DNA of 64,000 bases, from the NCBI GenBank assembly GCA_021298575.1, contig JAJTFM010000016.1, positions 1 through 64,000 on the forward strand. Reading direction: 5' to 3'. The translations under genes were made by a program, and so were the position numbers. Source of the stretch: Saprospiraceae bacterium. Lineage in GTDB: Bacteria > Bacteroidota > Bacteroidia > Chitinophagales > Saprospiraceae. Positions 19,483-29,259 of the stretch are shown piece after piece (the stretch's first letter is position 1; each line of letters starts with the position of its first letter). Under the pieces are notes generated by a model. The model did no database searches and had not been told where the DNA came from. It saw nothing but the letters and a program-made list of their open reading frames with translations.

Positions 19483-20013
19483 TCAGGCACGGGGAGGCTG
19501 AAAAAAATCAGCAGGCGGGGCGTCGGGGAGATACCCGAGCCAGTAGAATTGTGAAATATATACCTCTTTGGAAAAAAAACCTATTACAGGTGACTCGGGG
19601 ACAGTAAAAGGCGTCGCCAGCCACTGTGCAGCCCATGCGGCGAGCGGTGGCGTCTGAGTCGGCGAATAATCAGTAAGAAAAGATACATGCGGTTTGAGCA
19701 AGGCAAAAAGCGCCTGCTCCCGTTTATCATGATATAGCTCCAAATGCACCGAGTCGCCGGTGAATATCGCACTTCTGATATCGTACAAATTGCCGTCAAG
19801 CCTGATTTCCTTTCTGTCAATACGAACCCGCTGGAACATTGTGGTGGAGAGTGTCAGGTGCAACGACGGAGTTTCTGGCAGCGAAACGGCTATATCTGCG
19901 CTGATTCTCGCGTGAAATTGCATTGCCTGCCACGACAACATCCAGCCCGCACCCTGAAACAGTATCAGGGCGAGCAATACGTATGAATAAAATCCCGGTC
20001 GCACGTTGCGCAT
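19483..20013 (-). CDS. hypothetical protein with N-terminal transmembrane segment
   Basis: MRNVRPGFYSYVLLALILFQGAGWML; coherent ORF. Confidence 0.5.
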   Translation of the reverse strand: MRNVRPGFYSYVLLALILFQGAGWMLSWQAMQFHARISADIAVSLPETPSLHLTLSTTMFQRVRIDRKEIRLDGNLYDIRSAIFTGDSVHLELYHDKREQALFALLKPHVSFLTDYSPTQTPPLAAWAAQWLATPFTVPESPVIGFFSKEVYISQFYWLGYLPDAPPADFFQPPRA

Positions 20014-20275
20014 GTCAGACAATGTACGCAAATGTATAGTGTGGCTGGCTGGATTTCAATGGTAATCAGCCAAAACCTGTTTTTGTACTAAAACTGGCTG
20101 ATGAAAAATGTTGTCGGGAGAAAAAAAGAGGTCGCTCAACTGCACAATTTGGCAGAAGGTCCGAAGTCCGGGTTTCCTGCGGTGTACGGACGACCTGTTC
20201 ACCTGAATTAAACGCGGGCAACTCCGGATAACCGGAATTGCCCGCGATGCTAGAGCTCTTGTTGTGGCCGAAAAA

Positions 20276-21505
20276 TCAAAGGTCCAGAAGTAGCGATACA
20301 GGATCCTCAATCAGGTTTTTCAGTTTGACAAGGAAGGTAACGGATGTGCTTCCATCAATGATGCGGTGGTCGTAACTGAGCGCCAGATACATCATCGGAC
20401 GAATCTCCACTTTCCCGTCAACGGCAACCGGACGCTCCTTGATGGCGTGCATGCCGAGAATGGCACTCTGTGGCTCATTAATAATTGGCGTACTCATCAG
20501 GCTGCCGAATACACCCCCGTTTGTGATGGTGAATGTACCGCCGCTCATCTCGTCGAGGGATAACTTCCCGTCACGCGCCTTTACTGCAAGCTCTTTCAGT
20601 TTTGACTCAATTTCGGCAAAACCGAGGCTCTCCACATTGCGAATGGGCGGAACCACCAGTCCGGTAGGTGTACTAATGGCGATACTGATATCGGCGTAGT
20701 CGTGATAAACCACATCATCACCGTCAATCATGGCGTTTACATCGGGCATTTCCATGAGTACCTTCGAACAGGCCTTGGCAAACACCGACATGAAGCCGAG
20801 CTTGATACCATACTTTTTGACAAAGGATTCCTGGTATTTTTCGCGCAGCGCCATGAGTGCACTCATATCTACCTCGTTGAAGGTAGTGAGCATGGCTGTG
20901 TTGTTCTTGGCGCTGACCAGTCGCTTGGCTATGGTACGACGCATGCGGCTCATGCGCTCGCGACGATCGTTTCTGGAAAAACCACCGGCAGGAGAAGGTG
21001 TAACAGCAGGCGTTGCAGCGGGAGCAGCTGCCTTTTCAGGGGCCGGTGCAGCGGCAGCCTTCTGGGCATCTTCTTTGGTGATGCGGCCATCGCGACCGGT
21101 ACCTGCGATACCGGCAGGGCTCACTCCGGCCTCGGAGAGTATTTTGGATGCAGCAGGAGACGGGGTTCCGGCAGCATAATGGCCAGTTTTTTCAGGAGCA
21201 GCCGGGGTGGATACGGGCGCTGGTGCGCTTTTCTCCGGAGCAGAAGCTGGTGCGGCTTGTCCGGATGCATCTGTGTCAATTTTTGCAAAAAGTGCTCCTA
21301 CAGGAAGATCCTCTCCTTCCTTGGCCACCCAGATCAGTTTTCCGGCAGAATCAGCCGATAGCTCCTGATTGGCCTTCTCTGTTTCTATCTCGCAAAGAGG
21401 CTCATCCATGGAAACGGTGGAACCATCGGGTTTAAGCCACTTGGAAAAGGTTACGCTTGATATGGATTCTCCCAGATTGGGAATTTTAAGTTCAATGACT
21501 GGCAT
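20276..21505 (-). CDS. odhB: dihydrolipoyllysine-residue succinyltransferase (2-oxoglutarate dehydrogenase E2)
   Basis: Single lipoyl domain ([18 protein letters not shown]), peripheral-subunit-binding domain, catalytic [16 protein letters not shown]. Confidence 0.92.
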   Translation of the reverse strand: MPVIELKIPNLGESISSVTFSKWLKPDGSTVSMDEPLCEIETEKANQELSADSAGKLIWVAKEGEDLPVGALFAKIDTDASGQAAPASAPEKSAPAPVSTPAAPEKTGHYAAGTPSPAASKILSEAGVSPAGIAGTGRDGRITKEDAQKAAAAPAPEKAAAPAATPAVTPSPAGGFSRNDRRERMSRMRRTIAKRLVSAKNNTAMLTTFNEVDMSALMALREKYQESFVKKYGIKLGFMSVFAKACSKVLMEMPDVNAMIDGDDVVYHDYADISIAISTPTGLVVPPIRNVESLGFAEIESKLKELAVKARDGKLSLDEMSGGTFTITNGGVFGSLMSTPIINEPQSAILGMHAIKERPVAVDGKVEIRPMMYLALSYDHRIIDGSTSVTFLVKLKNLIEDPVSLLLDL

Positions 21506-21631
21506 TGTGTGTCAATTTGTTGGATGTGTCTGATCGTATAGATGGAAAAGGGAGCGCAAAGTTAACCGAAACAACGATTCAGGAATGAATCAGATGCTAC
21601 TTTGGCTCATTTCAGGAAAATATTTTCATAT

Positions 21632-22525
21632 CTATCTATGATTATTTACCTGGTTTCCCGACGAAAGGATGTCAAAACGAAAAAGAAGGCCTTCCGCCCC
21701 TTTCCCCTCGCTGCTGATATAAAGGTTGCCTTTGGTGTCAAAGGCGATTCCTTCGGGTTGTGGTATCCGTTTTTTATCTATCCGTCCGGCAAAAACAATT
21801 TTTCCCGTTTTGCCGTCGAGGACAACCAACCGCTTCAGGGCAGAGGAAATCAGATATACATCTCCCGAAAGTGGATGTACTGCTATACCAGACGGACTGA
21901 AACTGTCATGTTTTTCAGATTCCCCATAGGAAACCATTTCATTCACCTGCGAGGGCTCGATTGAATAAACAGGCCTGACGTCCAATTGTTTGGTTGCCAG
22001 ACTGAATGCATAGACATTTCTGGAGTATGTGCTGTCGGGATCACCCTTGGCGGCCAGCAGCAAGGCATTTCGCTTCGGATCGTAACCCAGCCCCTCTATG
22101 TCGTCGGATTTGGACAATTCCGTTTTGTACTCTTCCACCGAAGGAGTATCACCCTGCCAGTTGGATATGCCAAAGATTTTTCCGTCGCTTTTCACAGCCC
22201 AGATCGTGTTACCGACCATTTCAACGCCCTCAAAATCGCCCTTGTCCCGGAAAAGCACCCGTTTCGTCACGGTTCCAGACGAATCCAGAAAAAACAACTC
22301 CCCCCGCTCATCGGCGATAGCAATAAACTGACCAGGATAGTTTGAAGGGCTCAATCCGGAAATTTCACGGAGTGCCTCCTCTCCGAGCGACAGCGCAATA
22401 ACCGGTTTGTCCAGGTTGTAGGGTATGGCTCCGGAGCCGGAACTAACCGGCACTGACTCGTTACTTCCGCAGGCTCCCGCATAAACGGAAATAAAAATAG
22501 CAACAATCTGGTTCTGAAATGGCAT
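21632..22525 (-). CDS. SdiA-regulated-like / phytase-like beta-propeller lipoprotein
   Basis: EISGLSPSNYPGQFIAIADERGELFFLDSSGTV; QPEGIAFDTKGNLYISSEGKG. Confidence 0.7.
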   Translation of the reverse strand: MPFQNQIVAIFISVYAGACGSNESVPVSSGSGAIPYNLDKPVIALSLGEEALREISGLSPSNYPGQFIAIADERGELFFLDSSGTVTKRVLFRDKGDFEGVEMVGNTIWAVKSDGKIFGISNWQGDTPSVEEYKTELSKSDDIEGLGYDPKRNALLLAAKGDPDSTYSRNVYAFSLATKQLDVRPVYSIEPSQVNEMVSYGESEKHDSFSPSGIAVHPLSGDVYLISSALKRLVVLDGKTGKIVFAGRIDKKRIPQPEGIAFDTKGNLYISSEGKGAEGLLFRFDILSSGNQVNNHR

Positions 22526-22537
22526 AGGTTAGCGGTT

Positions 22538-22978
22538 TTAGTCAGGGAAAACTTCAATGTTGTGGCTTTCAACAACCAACTCGGTAAATTTGCCCTTGTA
22601 ACGGGTTGCCTTTACGATGTGGTTGTCTATCCAGTGGTAGTTACCGCCGCGGGGCTTGTTATATACCACTCCGTGGTACTTGAATCCATGGCGATTCAGC
22701 CACTCTTCCGTTACCTGACGGTGTTCGTCGGTGCGACTGGTGAAAAAGAAAATCTGGTGTCCCTCGTCGTACCATTGATTGAGAATTTCCAGTGCGTCCG
22801 GATAGTGTTCAACGATGGCCATTCGTTCAGGTTCTTCGTTGGGCACATCATCGCAGATGGTCCCGTCTATGTCAATAAGGTAGTTTTTTACATGGGAGGG
22901 GAGTTTGGGACTCAGGCGGCGACCTGCTTCATCGTAAGCCTCCCGCAGAAGCGTCGTTTTTTCGGTGTTTTCGCTCAT
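22538..22978 (-). CDS. HAD-superfamily phosphatase-like protein
   Basis: YLIDIDGTICDDVPNEEPERM (DxDGT); FFFTSRTDEHR. Confidence 0.75.
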   Translation of the reverse strand: MSENTEKTTLLREAYDEAGRRLSPKLPSHVKNYLIDIDGTICDDVPNEEPERMAIVEHYPDALEILNQWYDEGHQIFFFTSRTDEHRQVTEEWLNRHGFKYHGVVYNKPRGGNYHWIDNHIVKATRYKGKFTELVVESHNIEVFPD

Positions 22979-23133
22979 GATAAAGTTTATTTAGCTTGCG
23001 GTATAACCCGCTTTTCAGACGCCGGAGATATACCTTGTGATGATTTTACTGCAAAAAACGGGAATGCCGGTATAAATGCAGAATTTTGCGCAAAGGTAGG
23101 GTACTTTTATTTCCTGCCCACAACAGATATGCC

Positions 23134-23808
23134 ATGCGAATACTCCTTGTAGAAGATGAAATTAAAACCCTGCAATCACTCAGGCAGGGTATGGAAGAGC
23201 AGGAATGGAACGTCAATACAGCCACTGACGGTCAATCGGGCCTTCGCCTCGCTTTAAACGGCGATTATGATGTGATTATTTCGGATATTACCATGCCGGG
23301 GCTAACCGGAATACAGCTGCTGAGGGAACTGCGCAAGGACGGAATAAGCACGCCGTTCCTGCTTCTCACCGCACTTTCAGATATCAACGATAAAATTGAC
23401 GGTCTCGATGCAGGTGCTGATGACTATCTTGCCAAACCTTTCGATTTCCGGGAGCTGCTGGCGAGGGTTAAGGCGCTGGCCAGACGCACATCGAACACAA
23501 CCAGAAAGGAAACTGTTCTCCGATACGCCGATGTGGAAATGGATCTCGGGTCAAAAAAGGTAGTACGCAACGGGAAGGACATTCTCCTGACACCGAGAGA
23601 ATTCGCGTTACTCGAATTCTTTATGAGAAGTCCGGAAATCGTACTGTCCAAATCGGAAATCGCCGAAAAAGTATGGGACGTCAACTTTGATACAGGAACC
23701 AACGTAATTGAGGTGTATGTCAATTATTTGCGGAAAAAACTGGATAAAGGTGCCGAAAAGAAACTGATTCACACTTTATTCGGACAGGGGTACGTCCTGC
23801 GCGATTGA
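23134..23808 (+). CDS. OmpR/PhoB-family response regulator
   Basis: MRILLVEDEIKTLQSL receiver domain; winged-helix LTPREFALLEFFMRSPEIVLSKSEIAEKVW. Confidence 0.93.
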   Translation: MRILLVEDEIKTLQSLRQGMEEQEWNVNTATDGQSGLRLALNGDYDVIISDITMPGLTGIQLLRELRKDGISTPFLLLTALSDINDKIDGLDAGADDYLAKPFDFRELLARVKALARRTSNTTRKETVLRYADVEMDLGSKKVVRNGKDILLTPREFALLEFFMRSPEIVLSKSEIAEKVWDVNFDTGTNVIEVYVNYLRKKLDKGAEKKLIHTLFGQGYVLRD

Positions 23809-23817
23809 CTGACCGGA

Positions 23818-24687
23818 CTATCCCATCATCGGAACCTCCATGAGTAGTATTTCCGACCGCTGGTTTGCCCTGATCTGTACTTTTTCTACTGCCCAGACGC
23901 CGAATCCGTCGCGGGAATTCAGTTCCTGACCATCCACGGCAATGTTTCCGCTGAGCAGAAACACATACAAGCCCTGTCCGGACCCACCCTTCAGACGATA
24001 TTCAACTTCCGAACCGCCGTCGAAATCGCCAAGGTGAAACCAGGCTTTCTGATATATCCAGACTCCCTCGTCTTCCGGGTTGGGAGATAAAATCTGTTGA
24101 AAACGATTTTTTCTGTCAGCCAGACTCAGTGTAAGCTGGTCATATCTGGGCGTTACGTTCCGCCTGTTGGGAAATACCCATATCTGGAGGAATTTTACCT
24201 CTTTATCCTTGTTTCTGTTATACTCGGAGTGCGTTATCCCCGTTCCCGCACTCATTACCTGCACATCGCCGTTTCTGATAACAGCCAGGTTGCCCATGCT
24301 GTCCTTGTGCTCCAGGTCGCCCGATAAAGGAATTGAAATAATTTCCATGTTGTCGTGCGGATGGGTACCGAAACCCATTCCTGCCGCCACCGTATCGTCG
24401 TTGAGCACGCGAAGGACACCGAAATTCATGCGCTCCGGATTGTAGTAGTTGGCAAAACTGAACGTATGATAAGTTTTCAGCCAGCCGTGATTGGCATGCC
24501 CCCGGCTTTCTGCCCTGTGGAGTACGGTGTTGTTCATAATCTTCGAATCAGTGTTGGGAATGTGGTTGAATCCCACAATTTGCAGAGGCTTCAGTTCATC
24601 AATATCGTTTTTGACTACTACACTGCCTCCGACAGCCAGCGCACCAGCTCCGAGAAAACTGTTTTTGAGAAAATCTTTTCTGTTCAT
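23818..24687 (-). CDS. pirin-family protein with N-terminal Tat-like signal
   Basis: RAESRGHANHGWLKTYHTFSFANYYNPERMNFGVLRVLNDD; N-terminus MNRKDFLKNSFLGAGALAVGGS. Confidence 0.9.
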   Translation of the reverse strand: MNRKDFLKNSFLGAGALAVGGSVVVKNDIDELKPLQIVGFNHIPNTDSKIMNNTVLHRAESRGHANHGWLKTYHTFSFANYYNPERMNFGVLRVLNDDTVAAGMGFGTHPHDNMEIISIPLSGDLEHKDSMGNLAVIRNGDVQVMSAGTGITHSEYNRNKDKEVKFLQIWVFPNRRNVTPRYDQLTLSLADRKNRFQQILSPNPEDEGVWIYQKAWFHLGDFDGGSEVEYRLKGGSGQGLYVFLLSGNIAVDGQELNSRDGFGVWAVEKVQIRANQRSEILLMEVPMMG

Positions 24688-24745
24688 ACAATGAGCGTTG
24701 AAACACCTGATTTAGAGTTTGTGGTTCACCATTATTCCCCGGGTA

Positions 24746-25438
24746 TCAGCTTTTTTCCCGAGCGTATTTGTCGAGTACCGAAAACACGAGGTTTTCCAGA
24801 AAACTGATCAACTTGTCCGGATCATCATCTTTTCCAACATCAGTAAGTGCCGGAAGATGATGCGCGAAATATGGCTGGAGCTGTGCCATCTCAAGTACCG
24901 TACTGGCAAGTGAACGCGGATAAGGGTAATTCGGAGCATACTCACCGAATAATCCGGCTATTCGTCCGCATAAATCCTTGTAAGGTTTGAAAAGCTGCTC
25001 TCTGTTAACTTCATCCACCTCTTTGATAAGATATACTTTGCTGCTTTCTGCCATGGCTATTCCGTGCAGGGCATTTCTGTCAAGTCCGGTCTCATCGTCC
25101 AGATCAGGAGCTTCATTGGCAACAATTCGGATTAACGCCCTGATTTTTTCGACAGAATCATAGCTATTTCTCAGCGAGACAATTACTGTGTATTCCAGTA
25201 TATTCCAGTGCCATGTCAGCAGATACAACAGAAAACGATGCTTGTTCTCAAAATAACGGTAAATACTGGCCTCCTTGGTGTCAATTTCTGCAGCAAGTTT
25301 TCTGAAAGTAAAGTGCTCGTAGCCAATTTTGTGCATCAGTATTAATCCCTGACGCACGATTTTTCTGCCCAGCTCCGATGACTCCGGGTCTCTCAATGCC
25401 AGTTTCTCGTTGGGGCGGATAGTAAAGCGCAAGTTCAT
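24746..25438 (-). CDS. TetR/AcrR-family transcriptional regulator
   Basis: LMHKIGYEHFTFRKLAAEIDTKEASIYRYFENKHRFLLYLL HTH. Confidence 0.88.
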   Translation of the reverse strand: MNLRFTIRPNEKLALRDPESSELGRKIVRQGLILMHKIGYEHFTFRKLAAEIDTKEASIYRYFENKHRFLLYLLTWHWNILEYTVIVSLRNSYDSVEKIRALIRIVANEAPDLDDETGLDRNALHGIAMAESSKVYLIKEVDEVNREQLFKPYKDLCGRIAGLFGEYAPNYPYPRSLASTVLEMAQLQPYFAHHLPALTDVGKDDDPDKLISFLENLVFSVLDKYAREKS

Positions 25439-25651
25439 AACTGTGACTGAATTATCCGGGGCGCATGGCAACCCCTTCTGTTGAAAAGCCGGATTTACCG
25501 AAAAAACTTTTTTTGACAATTTCTTACAAAATCTGGCACAAAAATAAACCTTTTATCAATAGTAGCATTTATAAAAAATGTGATAGTTTTGCTATCGAAA
25601 AAACAAGCAAGACAATCGAAGCGTTTTGATCACCAAAAAAACAGTTCAACC

Positions 25652-26512
25652 ATGTCAAAATCACTTTGTACCGGAATAGTGGCCATTGTATCAGCCGCTG
25701 CCTTGATTTTTTCATCCTGCACGGTTGTCCGGCAGGGAGAGTTCGCTGTAAAGAGGAAATTCGGAAAATACAGCGATGAGGTTTACACCAGTGGTCTCCG
25801 CGGTTTCAATCCGTTCACCACAACAGTCATCAAGGTAAATGGCCAGACGGAAAATCTGGAGGTGTCCGTCAATATACCCTCCCGCGAAGGCCTCACCATT
25901 CAGAGCGAAGTATCTATTCTGTATCAGGTGATGAAGAAAGAAACGCCCGATTTACTCCGGAGCGTAGGTCTCGATTATGAAACAACCCTGATACTCCCTG
26001 TCTTCCGTTCTGCGGTAGCAGATGTTACTTCCCGCTACTATGCGAAGGACATGCACTCCGGCAGTCGCGCAGAAATTGAAAGGGGGATTCAGGAGTTGAT
26101 GATGAAAACCCTGAGTCTGAAGGGCATTCAGGTGGATGCTGTGCTGTTGAAAAGCATCGTTCTCCCCAGAAATCTGACGCAGGCAATCGAAGACAAACTG
26201 GAGGCTGAACAGAGGGCACAGCGTATGGAATTCGTCCTGCAGCAGGAAAAGCAGGAAGCAGAGCGGAAGCGTATTCAGGCTCAGGGTGTGAGCGACGCCA
26301 ACAAAATTATTTCTGCAGGCCTGTCGCAGGAAATACTGCAGTTCAAGGCGCTCGAAGCCTGGCTCGAACTCAGCAAGTCGCCTAATGCAAAAGTAATTAT
26401 CTCCAACGGCTCTGTACCTATGATGATGGATCCGGATGGAGTGTCCGAATCTCCGGTCGGCTTGCCCAGAGGTGGTTTGCTCACCTCCGGGGCAGCCGCC
26501 AAAAAGGATTAA
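25652..26512 (+). CDS. SPFH/prohibitin-family lipoprotein
   Basis: Lipobox ALIFSSC; EFAVKRKFGKYSDEVYTSGLRGFNPF...QAIEDKLEAEQRAQRMEFVLQQEKQEAERKRIQAQG. Confidence 0.88.
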   Translation: MSKSLCTGIVAIVSAAALIFSSCTVVRQGEFAVKRKFGKYSDEVYTSGLRGFNPFTTTVIKVNGQTENLEVSVNIPSREGLTIQSEVSILYQVMKKETPDLLRSVGLDYETTLILPVFRSAVADVTSRYYAKDMHSGSRAEIERGIQELMMKTLSLKGIQVDAVLLKSIVLPRNLTQAIEDKLEAEQRAQRMEFVLQQEKQEAERKRIQAQGVSDANKIISAGLSQEILQFKALEAWLELSKSPNAKVIISNGSVPMMMDPDGVSESPVGLPRGGLLTSGAAAKKD

Positions 26513-26565
26513 AGAAATACAAGAATGATTTGAGTGTACCTAAGATGGTGGTTTTTCTTCAAACC

Positions 26566-26597
26566 GGTCGTTCCATGCAGTTGGAGCGACCTTTTTT
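26566..26597 (+). terminator. Rho-independent terminator
   Basis: GGTCGTTCC-atgcagtt-GGAGCGACC followed by TTTTTT. Confidence 0.7.
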
Positions 26598-27633
26598 ATA
26601 TCTTGTTCAGTTTTTTGCTTATAACCGAATTGCCAATCTGCAGCGAAACGGTATAGGTTCCCGATGGCAGTCTCGTCAAATTAAGATCCGTCTGGTGCTC
26701 TCCGGCCAATTGCCTTGCCGCTGACTGCTGAATTATTGTCTTACCGGTTATATCGCGCACAGAAACGCTCACCTCGGAGGCTTCCTGCAAGCGATACATG
26801 ACGTTCAGATTGTTTACCACCGGATTCGGATAGGTCACAAAACGAACATCCTCCGCATTCAGGTCACCCGTGCCCGAGGTTTGTGTGCGGGTCACCAGCA
26901 CATCATCCACAGCCAGGAAGTAATCGTCGTCGGCATTGTGCAGAAACGCCAAATAGATAGTCTGGCCTGCATACTGGCTCAGACTCACCGAATGCGGTTC
27001 CAGAAGTCCTCTCAGCAGCGTTGAATCGCCGGGAGCGTAAAGTTCGAAATATTCATCATTGCGCAGACTGTCGGCGTGAATGTATCCTGGCGTGAAAGAA
27101 AAGTTCGACAGGTTGATACTGTTGCCCGATCCGGTAATGGCATCCATTGACGCGGCCTGAAAAAGTGTGTCGGTGAACACATTGGAGAACAAGTCGTTTG
27201 AACCCACCGCTGCCATCACCAGATAGCCGTCCATGTAGCGCGGAAGTTGAAACGGAGCTGATTTCCAGTGTAGTGTGAAGTTGGTGTTGGTAACCTGTAT
27301 TGGAGGCGTAATCAGCCAGTTGCGGTTACCCACGGCAAAACCTTCCAGATACGAAAGCGTGGCAGCGCAGTAGTTCACCTCGCCAGTGATGGTGTCTTCG
27401 GCATTGTAGAAGAACTGACTGAAGTACCAGGCCCGGTGATTGTCGTCGCCGTCGTAAGGCGGTAAACCGTCTTCATCAAAAGAGACCCAGGTGGCATCAT
27501 CACCCAACGGAACGGTTCCCCATTCGCCGAAATTGTCGGTCTGGAAATTTTCGAACAGTATCGTGTCAACGACCTGTGTGGAAGAAACAGTAGCAAAAAG
27601 TGCCACCAAAAGGCATGTAAATGTTATTCTCAT
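26596..27633 (-). CDS. secreted protein with T9SS type A C-terminal sorting domain
   Basis: Signal peptide MRITFTCLLVALFATVSS; C-terminus YPNPVVNNLNVMYRL...LPSGTYTVSLQIGNSVISKKLNKI. Confidence 0.9.
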   Translation of the reverse strand: MRITFTCLLVALFATVSSTQVVDTILFENFQTDNFGEWGTVPLGDDATWVSFDEDGLPPYDGDDNHRAWYFSQFFYNAEDTITGEVNYCAATLSYLEGFAVGNRNWLITPPIQVTNTNFTLHWKSAPFQLPRYMDGYLVMAAVGSNDLFSNVFTDTLFQAASMDAITGSGNSINLSNFSFTPGYIHADSLRNDEYFELYAPGDSTLLRGLLEPHSVSLSQYAGQTIYLAFLHNADDDYFLAVDDVLVTRTQTSGTGDLNAEDVRFVTYPNPVVNNLNVMYRLQEASEVSVSVRDITGKTIIQQSAARQLAGEHQTDLNLTRLPSGTYTVSLQIGNSVISKKLNKI

Positions 27634-27673
27634 AAAAAAAGCTTTGGTTAAATTGGGGGCAATATAGGGTTTT

Positions 27674-28768
27674 TCAGAATAACCACTCCGCAGCCACAGG
27701 AAATTCCTGTCCCCAGCGCGCTTCATTATGCCTTCCCTCCGGATCAGCAGACACCCGGATTTTCAATTTGCTGTGATCGTAACCTTTGCTTTCCATGGCA
27801 TCTCTGAACCGGTAAATATTGTCAAGTACGCCCGCTCCTTCTTTGGCTCCTCCATAAAGATATATGCGGGTTTCTGCAAAGGGTGAAAAACGAACTGGCT
27901 CGAGAAACAGTTTGGATGCTACCCACAAACTGGGAGAGAAAATCATAAAACGGGAATAAATTTCAGGAAACAGCAATCCGGCGTAAATACTGATCAGTCC
28001 GCCCATGCTGCTTCCGCCAATACCTGTATGTTCCCTGTCGGGCAGGGTCCGGAAGTGAGAGTCTATGTACGGCTTTAAGGTTTCCGCGAGAAAGCGGGCA
28101 TAGTCCATGCCCAGCCCTTCTCCCCATTTATGGTGCTCGTAGGGCATAAACTCGCGGATACGCTCATCACCACCGTGGTCAATAGCCACCAGAATAAAAG
28201 ACCCTTTCCCGTTTCCGGCTAATTGGGCAAGCTGCTTGTCAACACCCCAGGTACCATAGGGAGCATCGTCCTCAAACAGGTTCTGCCCGTCCTGAAGGTA
28301 TAATACCGGATAGCGGCGTCCCGACTGGTGATAATCCCAGGGAAGAAGTACAGAAATACGCCTTCTTCGGCGCAACTGTGGCACATTGAAGCGCTTTGAA
28401 AGTATCTGTATGTCCGGGTAATATACAGGATCGTATCCGGGTGTATGTGTCTTCCACCGGTGAGCCACATCCAGCACAAACGAGCCGGAAACCGGTGTGC
28501 GGCGATTCCCGGGCGGAAACCCGTTCTCTCCGAGTTCCTCGGATTCCCAGCCGCCCTTTACATATTTGTATTCAAGTACTTCAATGGATGGCGGGACGGA
28601 CTGAAAGTTGTATTCGTAACGGCCCTCTCCGGTTTTGGTCATCCTGTATTGCTCATCACGCACACCCCACCCGTTGAAGTTACCAGTGATAAAAACCGGC
28701 CTTTCGTCGTCGCAAGGCGTAAAGAGCTCCAGTCTGAGCATCGTATCAGTTATAAAAGGGTTAATCAA
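27674..28768 (-). CDS. esterase (alpha/beta hydrolase, esterase D/enterochelin esterase-like) with N-terminal early-set domain
   Basis: FITGNFNGWG; YPVLYLQDGQNLF; TGIGGSSMGGLISIYAGL. Confidence 0.85.
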   Translation of the reverse strand: MINPFITDTMLRLELFTPCDDERPVFITGNFNGWGVRDEQYRMTKTGEGRYEYNFQSVPPSIEVLEYKYVKGGWESEELGENGFPPGNRRTPVSGSFVLDVAHRWKTHTPGYDPVYYPDIQILSKRFNVPQLRRRRRISVLLPWDYHQSGRRYPVLYLQDGQNLFEDDAPYGTWGVDKQLAQLAGNGKGSFILVAIDHGGDERIREFMPYEHHKWGEGLGMDYARFLAETLKPYIDSHFRTLPDREHTGIGGSSMGGLISIYAGLLFPEIYSRFMIFSPSLWVASKLFLEPVRFSPFAETRIYLYGGAKEGAGVLDNIYRFRDAMESKGYDHSKLKIRVSADPEGRHNEARWGQEFPVAAEWLF

Positions 28769-28776
28769 GTTATTCT

Positions 28777-29211
28777 CTACTCCCGTAACCGGTCGAGCAG
28801 ATGGGAGAGCTCGAGCAACTCTGCTTCCGTCATGGTTCCACCCGGATGTGGCAGGTTTATATCAGACAACATTTTTCGGCCAGACTCGGAAATGATCACT
28901 GTCACCATGCGCCGGTCTCCATCGTGCTGATTGCGCTCCAGCAACCCCGCAACACGCAGTTTTTCCACCAGTCGGCTAACGTTACTGCTCCTGTCGAGCA
29001 TTCGGTTTTTGATATCCAGCACGGAGAGGCCCTTTGGATAGCTGCCATTCAGAATACGAAGTATGTTGTACTGGGGAGGTGTGAGTCCGTAAGGCCTCAG
29101 AATTCTTGTTATCCGGCAATCAAGCCAACTGGCTGTAAACAACAGATTTATCACAGCACGTTCGCGCGGTGACATTGGTTTGGTGCTCTTTATTTCTGCC
29201 TCTAATTTCAT
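28777..29211 (-). CDS. MarR-family transcriptional regulator
   Basis: YGLTPPQYNILRILNGSYPKGLSVLDIKNRMLDRSSNVSRLVEKLRVAGLLER. Confidence 0.92.
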   Translation of the reverse strand: MKLEAEIKSTKPMSPRERAVINLLFTASWLDCRITRILRPYGLTPPQYNILRILNGSYPKGLSVLDIKNRMLDRSSNVSRLVEKLRVAGLLERNQHDGDRRMVTVIISESGRKMLSDINLPHPGGTMTEAELLELSHLLDRLRE

Positions 29212-29259
29212 GACAAGAAGTAATAACGGCCAATTTAACAGATTTTTTCCCGGAAATGT

